Part shown: positions 17,368 to 26,747 of the stretch, one piece after another
How positions within the stretch are numbered: the stretch's first letter is position 1
Layout: the number at the start of each line of letters is the position of its first letter
NCBI RefSeq assembly: GCF_000723885.1
Contig: NZ_CCDG010000038.1
Location: forward strand, 1-64,000
DNA: 64,000 nucleotides
DNA from: Paenibacillus camerounensis
Lineage (GTDB): Bacteria > Bacillota > Bacilli > Paenibacillales > Paenibacillaceae
Reading direction: 5' to 3'
Notes under the pieces: generated by a model
What the model was told of the DNA's origin: nothing
The model's database searches: none
Seen by the model: the letters and a program-made list of their open reading frames with translations, nothing else
Translations under genes and position numbers: made by a program

Positions 17368-19029
17368 CTATTCAGGGGAGACGAAATCACTGTTTCCTCG
17401 CTGTACGGCTGAACTGTACTTTGAACGGAAGTCGGTGGGGGTCATCCCGGTGTATTTTTTGAATAACTCTGTAAAATAAGGCCGGTCCTCATAACCGAGC
17501 GAGACAGCGATATCCTGCACCTGCATACCCTCAAGCACCAGCTCCTTGGCCTTCTCCATTCTGCGGCTGATAATATACTGGGCCAGCGTCATGCCCATCT
17601 CCTTCTTGAACAGGTTGGAGAAATAGCTCGGGCTGAGATGCACCTCACGTGCACAATCCGCAACGGACAGGTTGCGGTGCAGATTGCCGTTGATGTGGGC
17701 GATGGCGCGCTCAACCAGCACACGGGCATCGCTGGTCTGGCGGATCTGCACATAAGCGCAGCCCTGGCTGCAAAAATCGCGGATCTGCCTGCGCAGCTCC
17801 TCAAAGGAAGCGGCTCCGTTCATCTCGGCCAGCTTCTTCTCCAGCGTCTTGACCTCAGCATCCGAGGCCTTGTCGGAGAAGACCCGGTGAATGGAATGGG
17901 CCAGCTCCAGGCACATGGTCTTGACGATGGCCGGATCAGGCAGAACAGGAGAGCTTACCCATTCGCTCCAGATCCCGTCCAGCTGCTCCTCCGCCTTGGC
18001 CAGATTAGCCGAGCGCAGACAATAGAGCAGCTCCTTCTCTTTATCATAGGAGTATCTGGGCAGGGCGGCATCCGCCTCCGGCGATTCCACATAGCGGTAG
18101 ACACTGTTGCCTCCGGTCAAAAAAGTGTTCGTCAGCGCGGACATAGCCTGGGCATAGGATACCGACAGCTGCCCGGCCTCCTCAACGCCGCTGCCAATGC
18201 CAATCGATACCGTCTGGTAGGTATGCCTGCAGACATTCTCACGGCATTTCTCAGCCAGCTGCTCGGCATCAAGCGCAGACGGCGGATTCATGACAATGAC
18301 GAACTGATTGACATGCTCGCGGAATACAATGCCGTCGGTGTGGGCGGCAATCGTCTCCTGCAGAATGTTCTGCACTGCAAAGCGGATCAGCTCCACCTCG
18401 GCTACAGCCATGGATGCCGTCCGGTCAGCAAAAAAGTCAATCTCCGCCACCATCACGCAAAAGCCGCTGCGCTTCATCTGAATCGCATAGAAATCCCACT
18501 GCTGGCTCAGATGCTGCTGCCGGCTGCCGTAACGGATCAGGAGCCGCATATATTCCTGGCGCAGATAAGGCATGCTCTCGCGCAGCTTCTGCTCCATTCC
18601 CCGCATCTGCTCGGCCTGCGAGCGTTCGCGTTCCAGCACCTCTTTGGCCTTCAGGACCGATTCCAGCACCTGCGGCCGGGTAAACGGCTTGACGATCAGG
18701 TCGAATGCACCGAGCTTTACCGCCTCCTGGGCGTAAGAGAAATCGGAGTACCCGGTCAGAAAAATCAGCTTGATCTCCGGCTGCTCAGCCAGAATCGTCC
18801 GCATCATCGTCAGCCCGTCGGTGAAGGGCATACGGATATCAGTCAGGACAATATCCGGCCGGTGCTTACGGATCTGTACCAGCCCTTCCTCACCGTTGGC
18901 TGCTGTTGCAGCTACGGTAATGCCGTGCTCCTCCCAGGGAATCCGCTGCGACAGGCCCCGGACGACGGCCGGAATATCATCAACGATGCATAATGTAATA
19001 GGTTCAGCGTGCTTCAGGATAAACTCCAC
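17368..19029 (-). CDS. YesN-type response regulator (REC + AraC HTH)
   Basis: This 553-residue regulator has an N-terminal receiver (residues 11-125; acidic pair Asp17/Asp18, phospho-acceptor Asp64 in VLTDIRMP, KPF loop), a middle region of about 300 residues, and a C-terminal AraC/XylS DNA-binding domain at about 435-540 with two helix-turn-helix motifs and GYEDRPYFTELFKKYTGMTP. It overlaps the kinase gene by 26 bp, so the two are translationally coupled. It should activate the surrounding transporter operon, and perhaps the divergent lyase, when the cognate kinase senses the sugar. Confidence 0.95.
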   Translation of the reverse strand: MEFILKHAEPITLCIVDDIPAVVRGLSQRIPWEEHGITVAATAANGEEGLVQIRKHRPDIVLTDIRMPFTDGLTMMRTILAEQPEIKLIFLTGYSDFSYAQEAVKLGAFDLIVKPFTRPQVLESVLKAKEVLERERSQAEQMRGMEQKLRESMPYLRQEYMRLLIRYGSRQQHLSQQWDFYAIQMKRSGFCVMVAEIDFFADRTASMAVAEVELIRFAVQNILQETIAAHTDGIVFREHVNQFVIVMNPPSALDAEQLAEKCRENVCRHTYQTVSIGIGSGVEEAGQLSVSYAQAMSALTNTFLTGGNSVYRYVESPEADAALPRYSYDKEKELLYCLRSANLAKAEEQLDGIWSEWVSSPVLPDPAIVKTMCLELAHSIHRVFSDKASDAEVKTLEKKLAEMNGAASFEELRRQIRDFCSQGCAYVQIRQTSDARVLVERAIAHINGNLHRNLSVADCAREVHLSPSYFSNLFKKEMGMTLAQYIISRRMEKAKELVLEGMQVQDIAVSLGYEDRPYFTELFKKYTGMTPTDFRSKYSSAVQRGNSDFVSPE

Positions 19030-20767
19030 CTTCCAATGGGATTGAGAGAACCGCTTCGGTCTCGGTATACGGGCTGCTGCGGAACAAGAGTCCGCCCTCC
19101 CTGCCGTAATAGATCTGCAGACGGCTGCAGATATTGGTCAGGGCATAACCTCCGCTGCTGACAGGCTCCTTCAGCCTTGCGTTCAGCTTGTCCGCGTCCA
19201 TGCCCGCCCCGTTGTCGGTAACCCGGATTACAAGCTGCCCCTCCTCTTTGGTCACGGCGACCGTTATCATTCCTCCGCCCCTCAGCTCCTTCAGCCCGTG
19301 CAGAATAGAGTTCTCCACCAGCGGCTGGATAATGATCTTCAGTACAGGCAGGTCGAGCAGCTCCGGAGCGGCAGTTATTGTATAATCGAACAGCCCTTCA
19401 TAACATTGCTGCTGGAGATTCAGATACTGGCGGACATGCTCCAGCTCCCGGCCCAGCGTGGTTAGCTCCTGCCCGTTGTTAAGGCCTAACCGGAAGAGGG
19501 CAGACAGCGAAATCACCATTTGCTTCACGTCCTCATATTCATCCATTTCACATTTCCAGAAAATTGTATTAAGCGTGTTATATAAAAAGTGCGGCTCAAT
19601 CTGCGCCTGCAGCGTCTTAATCTCCGCCTTGCGCTTTTCCTTCTCCGTATCCTTTACCTCGGTGATCAGCTCGCCGATCCGGTCCAGCATCTGGTTGAAC
19701 TTGCGGCCGGCATCACCGATCTCATCCTGGAACGGACTTTCGAAGCGGGCGCCCAAGTCCTCCTGCTCTACCCGGGACATCGTCTTTTGCAGCTTCAGCA
19801 GCGGCCCAAGCAAGAGGGCCGACAGGTACCGGGACAACAGCAGGGCAATCACCACACAGCCTGCCATGACCATCAGCACCAGCCACTGGATGCTGCGCAC
19901 AGGCTGCAGCAGCTCCTTCTTGGACAGGTAGCTGACCAGCAGCCAGTCATCGGCATAGCCCGACTCGGCATAGCTGACCAGCATAGTGCCGCCTGCTGCC
20001 GGATACTCAAAGTTGCCGCTGTCCGCTTCCAGCATGCGGTCCATAAAGTCTGCCGAACGCGACCAGTCCGGCCGCTCCTTGTCTCCAAAGACGCTGTCAC
20101 CCGCCCTGTTCACCAGCATGAACTTGGCACTGCCGAGGCTGGCGCCTCCGCTGACCGTATCCTCAAGAATATCCTCCTTCACATTGACCGCGAGGAATAC
20201 ATCGGGTACATAATTCTCCGTCAGCGGCTGCAGCAGCAGAGAGATAACCTGATGCCTGCCGGCAAACAGCTCGTCGGGATGGCTCTCCACCCAGTTCGAC
20301 TCCGGGTTCTCCCTTATCCGCTGATACAGCAAAGACTCCATAAATGGAGTCGCTGTTCTACGCAGATTACCGGCGGAATAGAAATCTCCGCCGGGCGTAC
20401 TGATCAGGATCGATTCAATGGAATTCTCCGTCAGCTCCGCCTGGGTAAAGGGGTTCTGCAGCACGGAGAAATTCGCAAAGTACCGGTCTGTATTATTCGC
20501 TTGTATATCTCGTATGGTCTGCTTATAGGCATCGCTCAGCATAATGGTCGAGGAGGCCACGATAATCTGCTTCAGCTTCTGGTCCAGCACGTTGACCGAC
20601 TGGTTGAGCACATTGCGGTTCAGGTCGGTGGAGTTGCGCTCCATCGCCCGCGAAGCGATCGAGTAGGCCCCTACGCCGGTTATAGAAATGCAAAAGACGG
20701 TCAGCAGGGTGAATGACAGCCATATTCTTTTTTTGAGTGAGGTCCGGTACAGCCAGGCCTTCAGCAT
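19004..20767 (-). CDS. YesM-type sensor histidine kinase
   Basis: This 587-residue membrane kinase has transmembrane helices near residues 13-35 and 278-300 with a Cache-like extracellular domain between them. A HAMP domain follows (about 300-355), then the His_kinase core QAQIEPHFLYNTLNTIFWKC with the phospho-accepting His, and a HATPase domain with VENSILHGL, DNGAGM and a GGYALTNICSRL-type lid. It lies 50 bp after the second permease gene and overlaps the response-regulator gene. Confidence 0.95.
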   Translation of the reverse strand: MLKAWLYRTSLKKRIWLSFTLLTVFCISITGVGAYSIASRAMERNSTDLNRNVLNQSVNVLDQKLKQIIVASSTIMLSDAYKQTIRDIQANNTDRYFANFSVLQNPFTQAELTENSIESILISTPGGDFYSAGNLRRTATPFMESLLYQRIRENPESNWVESHPDELFAGRHQVISLLLQPLTENYVPDVFLAVNVKEDILEDTVSGGASLGSAKFMLVNRAGDSVFGDKERPDWSRSADFMDRMLEADSGNFEYPAAGGTMLVSYAESGYADDWLLVSYLSKKELLQPVRSIQWLVLMVMAGCVVIALLLSRYLSALLLGPLLKLQKTMSRVEQEDLGARFESPFQDEIGDAGRKFNQMLDRIGELITEVKDTEKEKRKAEIKTLQAQIEPHFLYNTLNTIFWKCEMDEYEDVKQMVISLSALFRLGLNNGQELTTLGRELEHVRQYLNLQQQCYEGLFDYTITAAPELLDLPVLKIIIQPLVENSILHGLKELRGGGMITVAVTKEEGQLVIRVTDNGAGMDADKLNARLKEPVSSGGYALTNICSRLQIYYGREGGLLFRSSPYTETEAVLSIPLEGGVYPEAR

Positions 20768-20817
20768 AATTCCACATCCTTCACCGGCTGGCTGCCCGGA
20801 CTATCGCCGTGCCAGCC

Positions 20818-21705
20818 TTAGCCCTTAACAGAGCCAGCCGTCATCTGCATAAATGATTTGTTGGCAAAAATATAAACGATAATCATCGGCAGCATGGACA
20901 AGCATGCACCGGCAAGCATTAACTGCGGCTGAGCCGCATCCCCGACGCCGTATTTCAGTCCGGCCAGACCTACAGTCAGCGTCTGAAGCGCCGGCTGGGT
21001 CATCGTGAAGACCAGCGGCAGGATATACTCATTCCAAGCGCCGCGGAAGGTCCAGAGTGCAGTTACACCCAGGGCCGGCGTCAGGAGCGGCAAGATAACA
21101 CGAAAGTATACGCTATAGAAGTTACAGCCGTCAATAAACGCTGCTTCGTCAAGTTCCTTCGGGATGGCCCGTACAAAGCCGATCAGCATGAAGAAGGCCG
21201 TCGCATGGGCGCTGATCAGGATGATGATGACGCCCCAGAGCGATTTTTGCAGATTAAGCGCAACCATAAGATCGAACTGCGGGCGGAGCACAACGGCACC
21301 GATGGAAATGAACAGGGTGCAGGACTGAATAACTACATACACCCGTTTTCCGTAGAAATCCACTCTCGCTACCGCATAGGCCGCCATTGTTCCGATCAGC
21401 AAAGTGCCTATTGTCGTAAAGGTACTGATGAACATACTGTTCCAGGTGAACCTTGCAAAATTAGCCGAGGTCCAGGCCTGGGTGAAGTTCTCGAATTTCC
21501 ACTCCTTCGGCAGCAGTGTCGTGCCCGTGGTCAGCTCCAGATTGGATTTCAGCGACCCGAAGAAGGCGAGGATGATCGGAAAAAGGGCGAAGCCCGCAAC
21601 CAGCAGCAGGAAAATCCACAGCAGTACCCGCGACAACAGCGCTTTAGACTTGATTGTACTGGCAGGAGATGAAGTTATTTTTGTATCCGCTTGTAATGTG
21701 CTCAC
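20818..21705 (-). CDS. Sugar ABC transporter permease (MalG-like)
   Basis: This 295-residue six-helix permease has the EAA loop DEAAFIDGCNFYSVYFRVILPL. It begins with a short Ser/Thr-rich cytoplasmic segment. It lies 18 bp after the MalF-like permease and before the kinase gene. No ATPase is encoded nearby, so a shared sugar ATPase is likely. Confidence 0.9.
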   Translation of the reverse strand: MSTLQADTKITSSPASTIKSKALLSRVLLWIFLLLVAGFALFPIILAFFGSLKSNLELTTGTTLLPKEWKFENFTQAWTSANFARFTWNSMFISTFTTIGTLLIGTMAAYAVARVDFYGKRVYVVIQSCTLFISIGAVVLRPQFDLMVALNLQKSLWGVIIILISAHATAFFMLIGFVRAIPKELDEAAFIDGCNFYSVYFRVILPLLTPALGVTALWTFRGAWNEYILPLVFTMTQPALQTLTVGLAGLKYGVGDAAQPQLMLAGACLSMLPMIIVYIFANKSFMQMTAGSVKG

Positions 21706-21723
21706 TGTTCATTCTCCTCTCTT

Positions 21724-22620
21724 TTAATAGATATCATTCAGTTTCTTGGAAACGTAGAAGTAGATCAGGGTAATCAGCCCGACGATAACCGCAGTTGTGA
21801 AGCCGACCGCACTACCGTAACCGAACTGCTGGATGCTTGAGCCTCCGCTGGATACCGGGAAGAACAGCTTATACAGATAGAGGTACATCACTTCCGTTTT
21901 GCCGTAAGGTCCGCCCTCGGTCAGTACCATAATGCTCTCGTAGCCCTTCAGCGATACGGTGATCGCCAGCATGATAATCATCTGCAGCACGGGTCCAAGC
22001 ATAGGTACGGTGATGCTCCACATTTTGCGCAGCGGGCCCGCCCCGTCGATGGAAGCCGCTTCATACAGATCCTCGGGAATATTCTGCAGGCCTGCGATAA
22101 AGAGCAGCATATAGTTCCCGATCGCTCCCCAGATAGCAATAATGATTGCAGTCAGCAAGGCATATTTGGCACCCAGCCAGTCAATCGGAGAGGATATAAT
22201 GCCTGCACCCAGCAGCAGCTGGTTCACCATACCGTTGTACGAGTTGAAAATAACATAGAAGACAATCGCCATTACCGAAGCACTGATTACGGTAGGCATG
22301 AAATAAATCGCCCGCAGCAGCTGCCGGCCCTTGAGTGCCCGGTTAAGAACCACTGCCAGTATGAACGACAGCGGGATCGTAATGATCAGCTTGCCGCCTG
22401 CGTAGATAAAGGTGTTGACTACCGAATGCCAGAAATCTTTATCGCGGAACAGACGTTCAAAATTGTCCAGACCGATGAAGAGCGGCGTGCCGAAGCCCTG
22501 ATAATCATAGAACATGTACTTTAAAGCCCAGAAAACGGGATATACCCCAAATATCAGTGTCAGTATCAGGCTGGGCGCAACAAAGGTCCAGGCGTTTATT
22601 TGACGTTTCGTTCCATTCAT
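21724..22620 (-). CDS. Sugar ABC transporter permease (MalF-like)
   Basis: This 298-residue permease is the first gene of the five-gene operon. It has about six membrane helices and the EAA loop EAASIDGAGPLRKMWSITVPM. AGGAGGAACAATCA precedes the ATG. A 253-bp region separates it from the divergent lyase gene, so both promoters must lie there; no confident promoter could be assigned. Confidence 0.9.
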   Translation of the reverse strand: MNGTKRQINAWTFVAPSLILTLIFGVYPVFWALKYMFYDYQGFGTPLFIGLDNFERLFRDKDFWHSVVNTFIYAGGKLIITIPLSFILAVVLNRALKGRQLLRAIYFMPTVISASVMAIVFYVIFNSYNGMVNQLLLGAGIISSPIDWLGAKYALLTAIIIAIWGAIGNYMLLFIAGLQNIPEDLYEAASIDGAGPLRKMWSITVPMLGPVLQMIIMLAITVSLKGYESIMVLTEGGPYGKTEVMYLYLYKLFFPVSSGGSSIQQFGYGSAVGFTTAVIVGLITLIYFYVSKKLNDIY

Positions 22621-22873
22621 TGATTGTTCCTCCTGTCTATTCGGCTTGCGCTTATATCCTAATGATACGTCCCTGTGCAGAGAGACCGTTAGGGAGAAAG
22701 CAACTGCGCCAAGGGGGAGAAATTCACTTTTCTGTATCTTTTAAAATAAGTCGGATTGTCCCCTCCCCTGTGCCTGTTTGTCCATCCCTGATGAACCCGC
22801 AGTACAGCTATACTTATGGAAGAAAGCAGATTGCGAATACAATCGGATGAACAAGGGAGGCTTACATTTAACG

Positions 22874-25468
22874 ATGAGCTCAGCATATAAAAGCACAGCT
22901 GCAGCCCGCCCCTTCGGCTGCTATAACCACGAACAGCTGGACGGGATCCGCAGCAGAATAGACCAGCTGCCGGCAGCGGCGCAGGAATTCGCCAGACAGC
23001 GGGAGCTGTCGGGACAGTTCGCCGCGCGCGAGGCTGAAGCCCCGCTTCACCGGCTCGGCGTGTTCCGGGTCGAGCCGTTCGTCTTCAAAGCTCCGGCAGG
23101 TGCAGCCATGCTGAAGCTGTCCGTGCATATCCGGGGCCGGGGCATTGCCCGGATCGGCGGCGTACAGCTGACGCATTCCCAGCTCGGCCTGCCGGTCACG
23201 CTTCAGAACGGCAGCCTCCGGCATGGGCTTGACGGCTGGACGCAGGAGCCGGGAATCGGCGGCAATATCCGGCTGGAGCAGCTGCCCGGCGGCGGGAGCG
23301 GCCTGCAGCCCTCCGGCGTAACGCCGGCGGACGGCGCAGCGGAGGAAGAGGTCCGGTGCGTACGCATCCGGAACGAAGCGGAGGACAGCCTGGCGGTGCT
23401 GCGCTATGATGAGCTGCTGCCGGTATCGGCAGGCGGCTATTACGGCATCCAGACCGAGCTCAGTCTGGATGCGCCGCTGGTTAACGGCGGAATCGCTGCC
23501 GGCGTTGTGTTTATAGATGCTGCGGGGCAGCCGCTGGGCGCAGAGCTGCTCTCGCCGCTCTTTAACCGGCACACGCTGACCAACTGGGCCTATCTGCTGG
23601 AGGCGGCCGGTGCAGATGCCAACCTCTATATGGCAACAGGCGAAGACCGGTATGCGGGGCTTGCCAAGCGCAAGCTGCAGTATATGCTGGCTGATATGCG
23701 GCAGGGCATGGATATTTTCCGCCGGGACGGCTGGCATGACGATGACACCTACGGTGCGGTTCATATCGGCCGGGGACTGGCTGCCGTCTCGGTTATCTAT
23801 GACCAGATTGCCGCAAGTGAGGCCGTCTCGGCGGAGGAGTCAGAATCGCTGCTGGCCAATCTCCGCTACATCGCAGCGATGATGATGGATACCGCCTACT
23901 ACCGGTTCGATCTCCCTGCCTTCCCGGATGAGAAGGGCGGCATGCGCAGCAACTGGAATGCCGACCGGGCAACCGGGCTCGGCGTCTATGCCCTGCTCTT
24001 CCCGCAGGAGCCGGAGAGTGCCGCTTATCTGGAGCATGCCTGCTCCGTAGTGGACTGGCAGCTGGCGGAGGTGGTTGACGGGGATGGGGCATGGCCGGAG
24101 AATGTCCGGTACCACGGCGCGGTGCTGCACCGTTATTTCCTGTTCTTCGTGCTGCTGAAGCGTCTGAAGGGCACCGATTATTTCCGCCGCGGCAAGGTCA
24201 AGGCGATGTACCGCTTCCTGCTCGGCATCGTGACGGCAGAGGACGTGATCCAGGGCGGCGCGGACGGCGTACCCGTTCTGCTGACCCCGGCCGTCGGTGA
24301 TGCCAACGTCCAGGAGAAGTGGTTCCGCCTGCTCGGCTACGCCGCCCCGTTCTACACGGAGGAGGACCCGCAGCTGGCGGCGGAGATGGTCTGGACCTGG
24401 AAGCGCGGCGGTGCACCGGTCCAGGATACCGGCGCGTTCCCGCTGCCGCTGGTCGCACTGCTCTATCCGCAGCCGGAGCTGCCGGAGCAGATGCCGGAGC
24501 TTCGCTCCGTGCATTATCCCGGCATCGGCTATGTCATCTTCCGCAGCGGCGAGCAGAACCTGCAGCATTATGCCATCTACGAGGCATCTCCGCTGACCTA
24601 TCACGCCCATCATGATGAGGGCCACTTCTCCATCTGGGCGAACGGGGTGCCGCTGACCCTCGATGCCGGGACCGGCGGCTATTACAATGGAGACCGGCAC
24701 TGGTATGTATCCGGTGCGGCGCATAATATTGTCCAGTTCGCCGACGGCTCCGGCGGCTACGCGGACGGTCCGCTGAAAAGCGTCTGCAAGGAGGTCAGCT
24801 TCACGGAGGAGCTGGATTATGCAAGAAGCCTCATCCCCGATGTGCACGCCGGCGAGTATGAGCGGCATTTCCTGTACATCAAGGCAGGCTTCGATGCCTA
24901 CCTGGTCTGGGACCGGATTGAAGCCACGGCGGAGAGCGTCTGGAATCTTCATACGCTGAGCAGCGGTGCAGAGATTACGGAGCAGGCCATTGACGCCGCC
25001 GGCCTCGGCGGCATGCGGCTCCATGCGCAGATCGCCGAGCCGCTGCGCCCGGCCGTCACTGCCGGCGAGGGCGCTGTCGGCGGAGCTTACCCGCTGGCTG
25101 CGCAGCAGCACTTCCGCGTGCACGGCCGCGCCGGCGAAGACTTCGTCGTGCTGCTGCAGCCGCACGACGAAGGGACACCAGCGCTCCGGCTGGAGCCGCT
25201 GGCACTGGAGCCCGCGGACGCCGCTGACGGCGTGCGGCTGTATAAGCTCAGCCGCGCGGACGGCGGCTGGTGCGTCGCCGCCCTTAACGGCTCCGGCGTG
25301 ACCCGCCGGGTCCGTGTTCCGGGCAGCGCGGCGCTCCGCGTGCTTGGCGCGGCGGCGGGCGGCGAAGACGAGCCAGCTCAAGCGTTGGAGCATGCACAAG
25401 AAGCTGCTGCCGGAATCCTTATTCTTGAGCCGGGGGCAATCCGGATCGCTATTCCGCAATCAAGCTGA
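22874..25468 (+). CDS. Heparinase II/III-family polysaccharide lyase-like protein
   Basis: The protein is 864 residues from ATG 22874, with AAGGGAGG 13 bp upstream; a further 32 in-frame residues upstream lack a ribosome site. The N-terminal part is a beta-type domain, the middle is an (alpha/alpha)-toroid with NWNADRATGLG and AWPENVRYHGAVLHRY (the Asn/His/Tyr region typical of lyase centres), and the C-terminal beta-sandwich begins at HAHHDEGHFSIWANGVP, the usual Hepar_II_III signature. No signal peptide is evident, so it probably acts in the cytoplasm on imported uronate oligosaccharides, cutting by beta-elimination. GC content is noticeably higher in its 3' third. Activity against a particular polymer is not inferable. 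Confidence 0.8.
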   Translation: MSSAYKSTAAARPFGCYNHEQLDGIRSRIDQLPAAAQEFARQRELSGQFAAREAEAPLHRLGVFRVEPFVFKAPAGAAMLKLSVHIRGRGIARIGGVQLTHSQLGLPVTLQNGSLRHGLDGWTQEPGIGGNIRLEQLPGGGSGLQPSGVTPADGAAEEEVRCVRIRNEAEDSLAVLRYDELLPVSAGGYYGIQTELSLDAPLVNGGIAAGVVFIDAAGQPLGAELLSPLFNRHTLTNWAYLLEAAGADANLYMATGEDRYAGLAKRKLQYMLADMRQGMDIFRRDGWHDDDTYGAVHIGRGLAAVSVIYDQIAASEAVSAEESESLLANLRYIAAMMMDTAYYRFDLPAFPDEKGGMRSNWNADRATGLGVYALLFPQEPESAAYLEHACSVVDWQLAEVVDGDGAWPENVRYHGAVLHRYFLFFVLLKRLKGTDYFRRGKVKAMYRFLLGIVTAEDVIQGGADGVPVLLTPAVGDANVQEKWFRLLGYAAPFYTEEDPQLAAEMVWTWKRGGAPVQDTGAFPLPLVALLYPQPELPEQMPELRSVHYPGIGYVIFRSGEQNLQHYAIYEASPLTYHAHHDEGHFSIWANGVPLTLDAGTGGYYNGDRHWYVSGAAHNIVQFADGSGGYADGPLKSVCKEVSFTEELDYARSLIPDVHAGEYERHFLYIKAGFDAYLVWDRIEATAESVWNLHTLSSGAEITEQAIDAAGLGGMRLHAQIAEPLRPAVTAGEGAVGGAYPLAAQQHFRVHGRAGEDFVVLLQPHDEGTPALRLEPLALEPADAADGVRLYKLSRADGGWCVAALNGSGVTRRVRVPGSAALRVLGAAAGGEDEPAQALEHAQEAAAGILILEPGAIRIAIPQSS

Positions 25469-25768
25469 CCACGGCAAAGCTCTATTGCCGTTCGTACAAT
25501 AGAGCCGGCTCGAACCGGCCTGTATAACGGAGCTGCTGCGCTACGTACAATTGATTTGGCTGACAAGCACTCATAGGAGCGCTATTCCTCAATCCTGCTG
25601 TACGAATTACAATAGAATAGCAATTGAACTGAATTAAATTTGAGCATAAAATGCCGCCAAGCTATTGTATAGAATACAGTCAAACATCTGCCGGCCAAGA
25701 AAACAAAAATAAACGTACGAAGAGGCCGGCAGCAACTATTTTATTAACCTTAAAGGAGGCAATTAATT
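25469..25768. repeat. Intergenic inverted-repeat cluster
   Basis: This 300-bp stretch has no gene. CTCTATTG (25480-25487) pairs with CAATAGAG (25497-25504) around CGTTCGTA, followed at once by a GCCGG/CCGGC hairpin, which may end the lyase transcript. Further on, GCTATTC and GAATAGC flank a TGTACGAATTACAAT segment. The GTACAA/GTACGA motif recurs in the repeat block at 26473-26656. Confidence 0.5.
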
Positions 25769-26089
25769 ATGAGTAACCTTGGAGTATGGGAACCGGCGGA
25801 GCCGGGAGTTAAGCGCTGCATTCTGAACGCTGCGGCAAGCCTGATGATGATGGAGGTTCATTTCGAGAAGGGTGCCGAGGGCTATGAGCACAGCCATCCG
25901 CATGAGCAGATGAGCTACTGCCTGCGCGGAAGCTTCATCTTCCGCATCGACGGCACAGAGCATACCGTATCGGCCGGCCAAAGTATCGCCATCCCGTCAG
26001 GCGCCAAGCACGGCGTTACTGCGCTTGAAGCTGATTCAGCGCTGCTGGACGCATTCACACCGATCCGCGAGGATCTGCTGAAGCGTTAA
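25769..26089 (+). CDS. KdgF-like cupin
   Basis: This 106-residue single-domain cupin has ligand motif HSHPHEQ followed by RGSFIFRIDGTEH and a second-motif His in SGAKHGV, as in KdgF proteins. KdgF converts 4,5-unsaturated uronate monomers to linear ketonised forms. A good AAAGGAGG site lies upstream. Its place directly after the lyase supports a role in the same uronate pathway; a generic sugar-binding cupin remains possible. Confidence 0.7.
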   Translation: MSNLGVWEPAEPGVKRCILNAAASLMMMEVHFEKGAEGYEHSHPHEQMSYCLRGSFIFRIDGTEHTVSAGQSIAIPSGAKHGVTALEADSALLDAFTPIREDLLKR

Positions 26090-26310
26090 GCTGAGGCGAA
26101 GGTAGAAGTAAGGTGAGCAAAGGGGGCGGAACCAGCGGATTTCGGGCGCTGTTCCGCACAGATTCCGGGGAGCGAATATATAGTTGGATTATCGTTGGAT
26201 GTCGTTAGATTATCGTTAGCCTGCGTTGGCGAACCTCCATTCAGGTTGCTCAGCAAGCTCCCGTAGGCGATCCGGCAACGCGGCTGTCAGCATAGCTGTA
26301 CTTTGCTGGC
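26090..26310. other. Intergenic, no gene recognised
   Basis: After the cupin there is a 220-bp stretch with several near-repeats of TCGTTRGATTATCGTTRG (about 26180-26225). No coding frame or terminator was found here. Confidence 0.5.
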
Positions 26311-26480
26311 TTAGTTGCTTTTAGTTGCTCTTAACTACATTTAGATACACTTAGTTACACTTAGCTGCTCTTAACTGCTCTTAACTGCTTTTAACTGCTC
26401 TTAACTGCTCTTAACTGCTCTTAACTGCTCTTAGCTGCTCTTAGCTGCTCTTAGCTACTCTTAACTGCACTTAGCTGCAC
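26311..26480. repeat. Decamer tandem array, 17 units
   Basis: Seventeen contiguous 10-bp units with consensus TTAACTGCTC run from 26311 to 26480. The middle seven or eight copies are nearly identical; outer copies vary (TTAGTTGCTT, TTAGATACAC, TTAGCTGCAC). The last unit runs directly into TTCGTACAAC of the palindromic element. No ORF is supported across it. Confidence 0.9.
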
Positions 26481-26522
26481 TTCGTACAACTATTCCTAGC
26501 TTATTTACCCGCACCAGCCGCA

Positions 26523-26656
26523 TAACTGCATTCTGTACAACTAAATCTGCCTAAAATGCTCAAAATCAGCTTTCAACGCCATTTTAGCTGCACAGAGTGC
26601 AGCTAAAGTGGCAAAGAGCCAAAAAACAGGCGTTTTAGTTGTACAAAGTGCAATTA
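26523..26656. repeat. Nested palindromic element, about 134 bp
   Basis: The outer arms 26523-26547 and 26632-26656 are inverted copies of each other (about 20 of 25 positions), each containing TTGTACA/TGTACAA. The inner arms centre on a perfect AGCTGCAC-AGA-GTGCAGCT hairpin (26586-26604) and extend over 26575-26615. A further copy of the left arm type, GCTGCACTTCGTACAACTA, lies at about 26474-26492. It resembles a MITE or REP-type element; no transposase is present. Confidence 0.75.
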
Positions 26657-26747
26657 AGTTAAAAAGTATGGCATCCGCCCAGAACACCCGGCGGCTGCCA
26701 TACAAAGCAAATAACGCCTGTCCGGATCAGCCGGACAGGCGTTATTT

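Noticed and set aside
23840..25459. 539-residue minus-strand open frame
   Set aside because: Antisense to the high-GC lyase gene, where long shadow frames are expected; no family features.
26311..26480. Decamer array as a CRISPR
   Set aside because: There are no spacers: 10-bp units are contiguous, and no cas genes are nearby.
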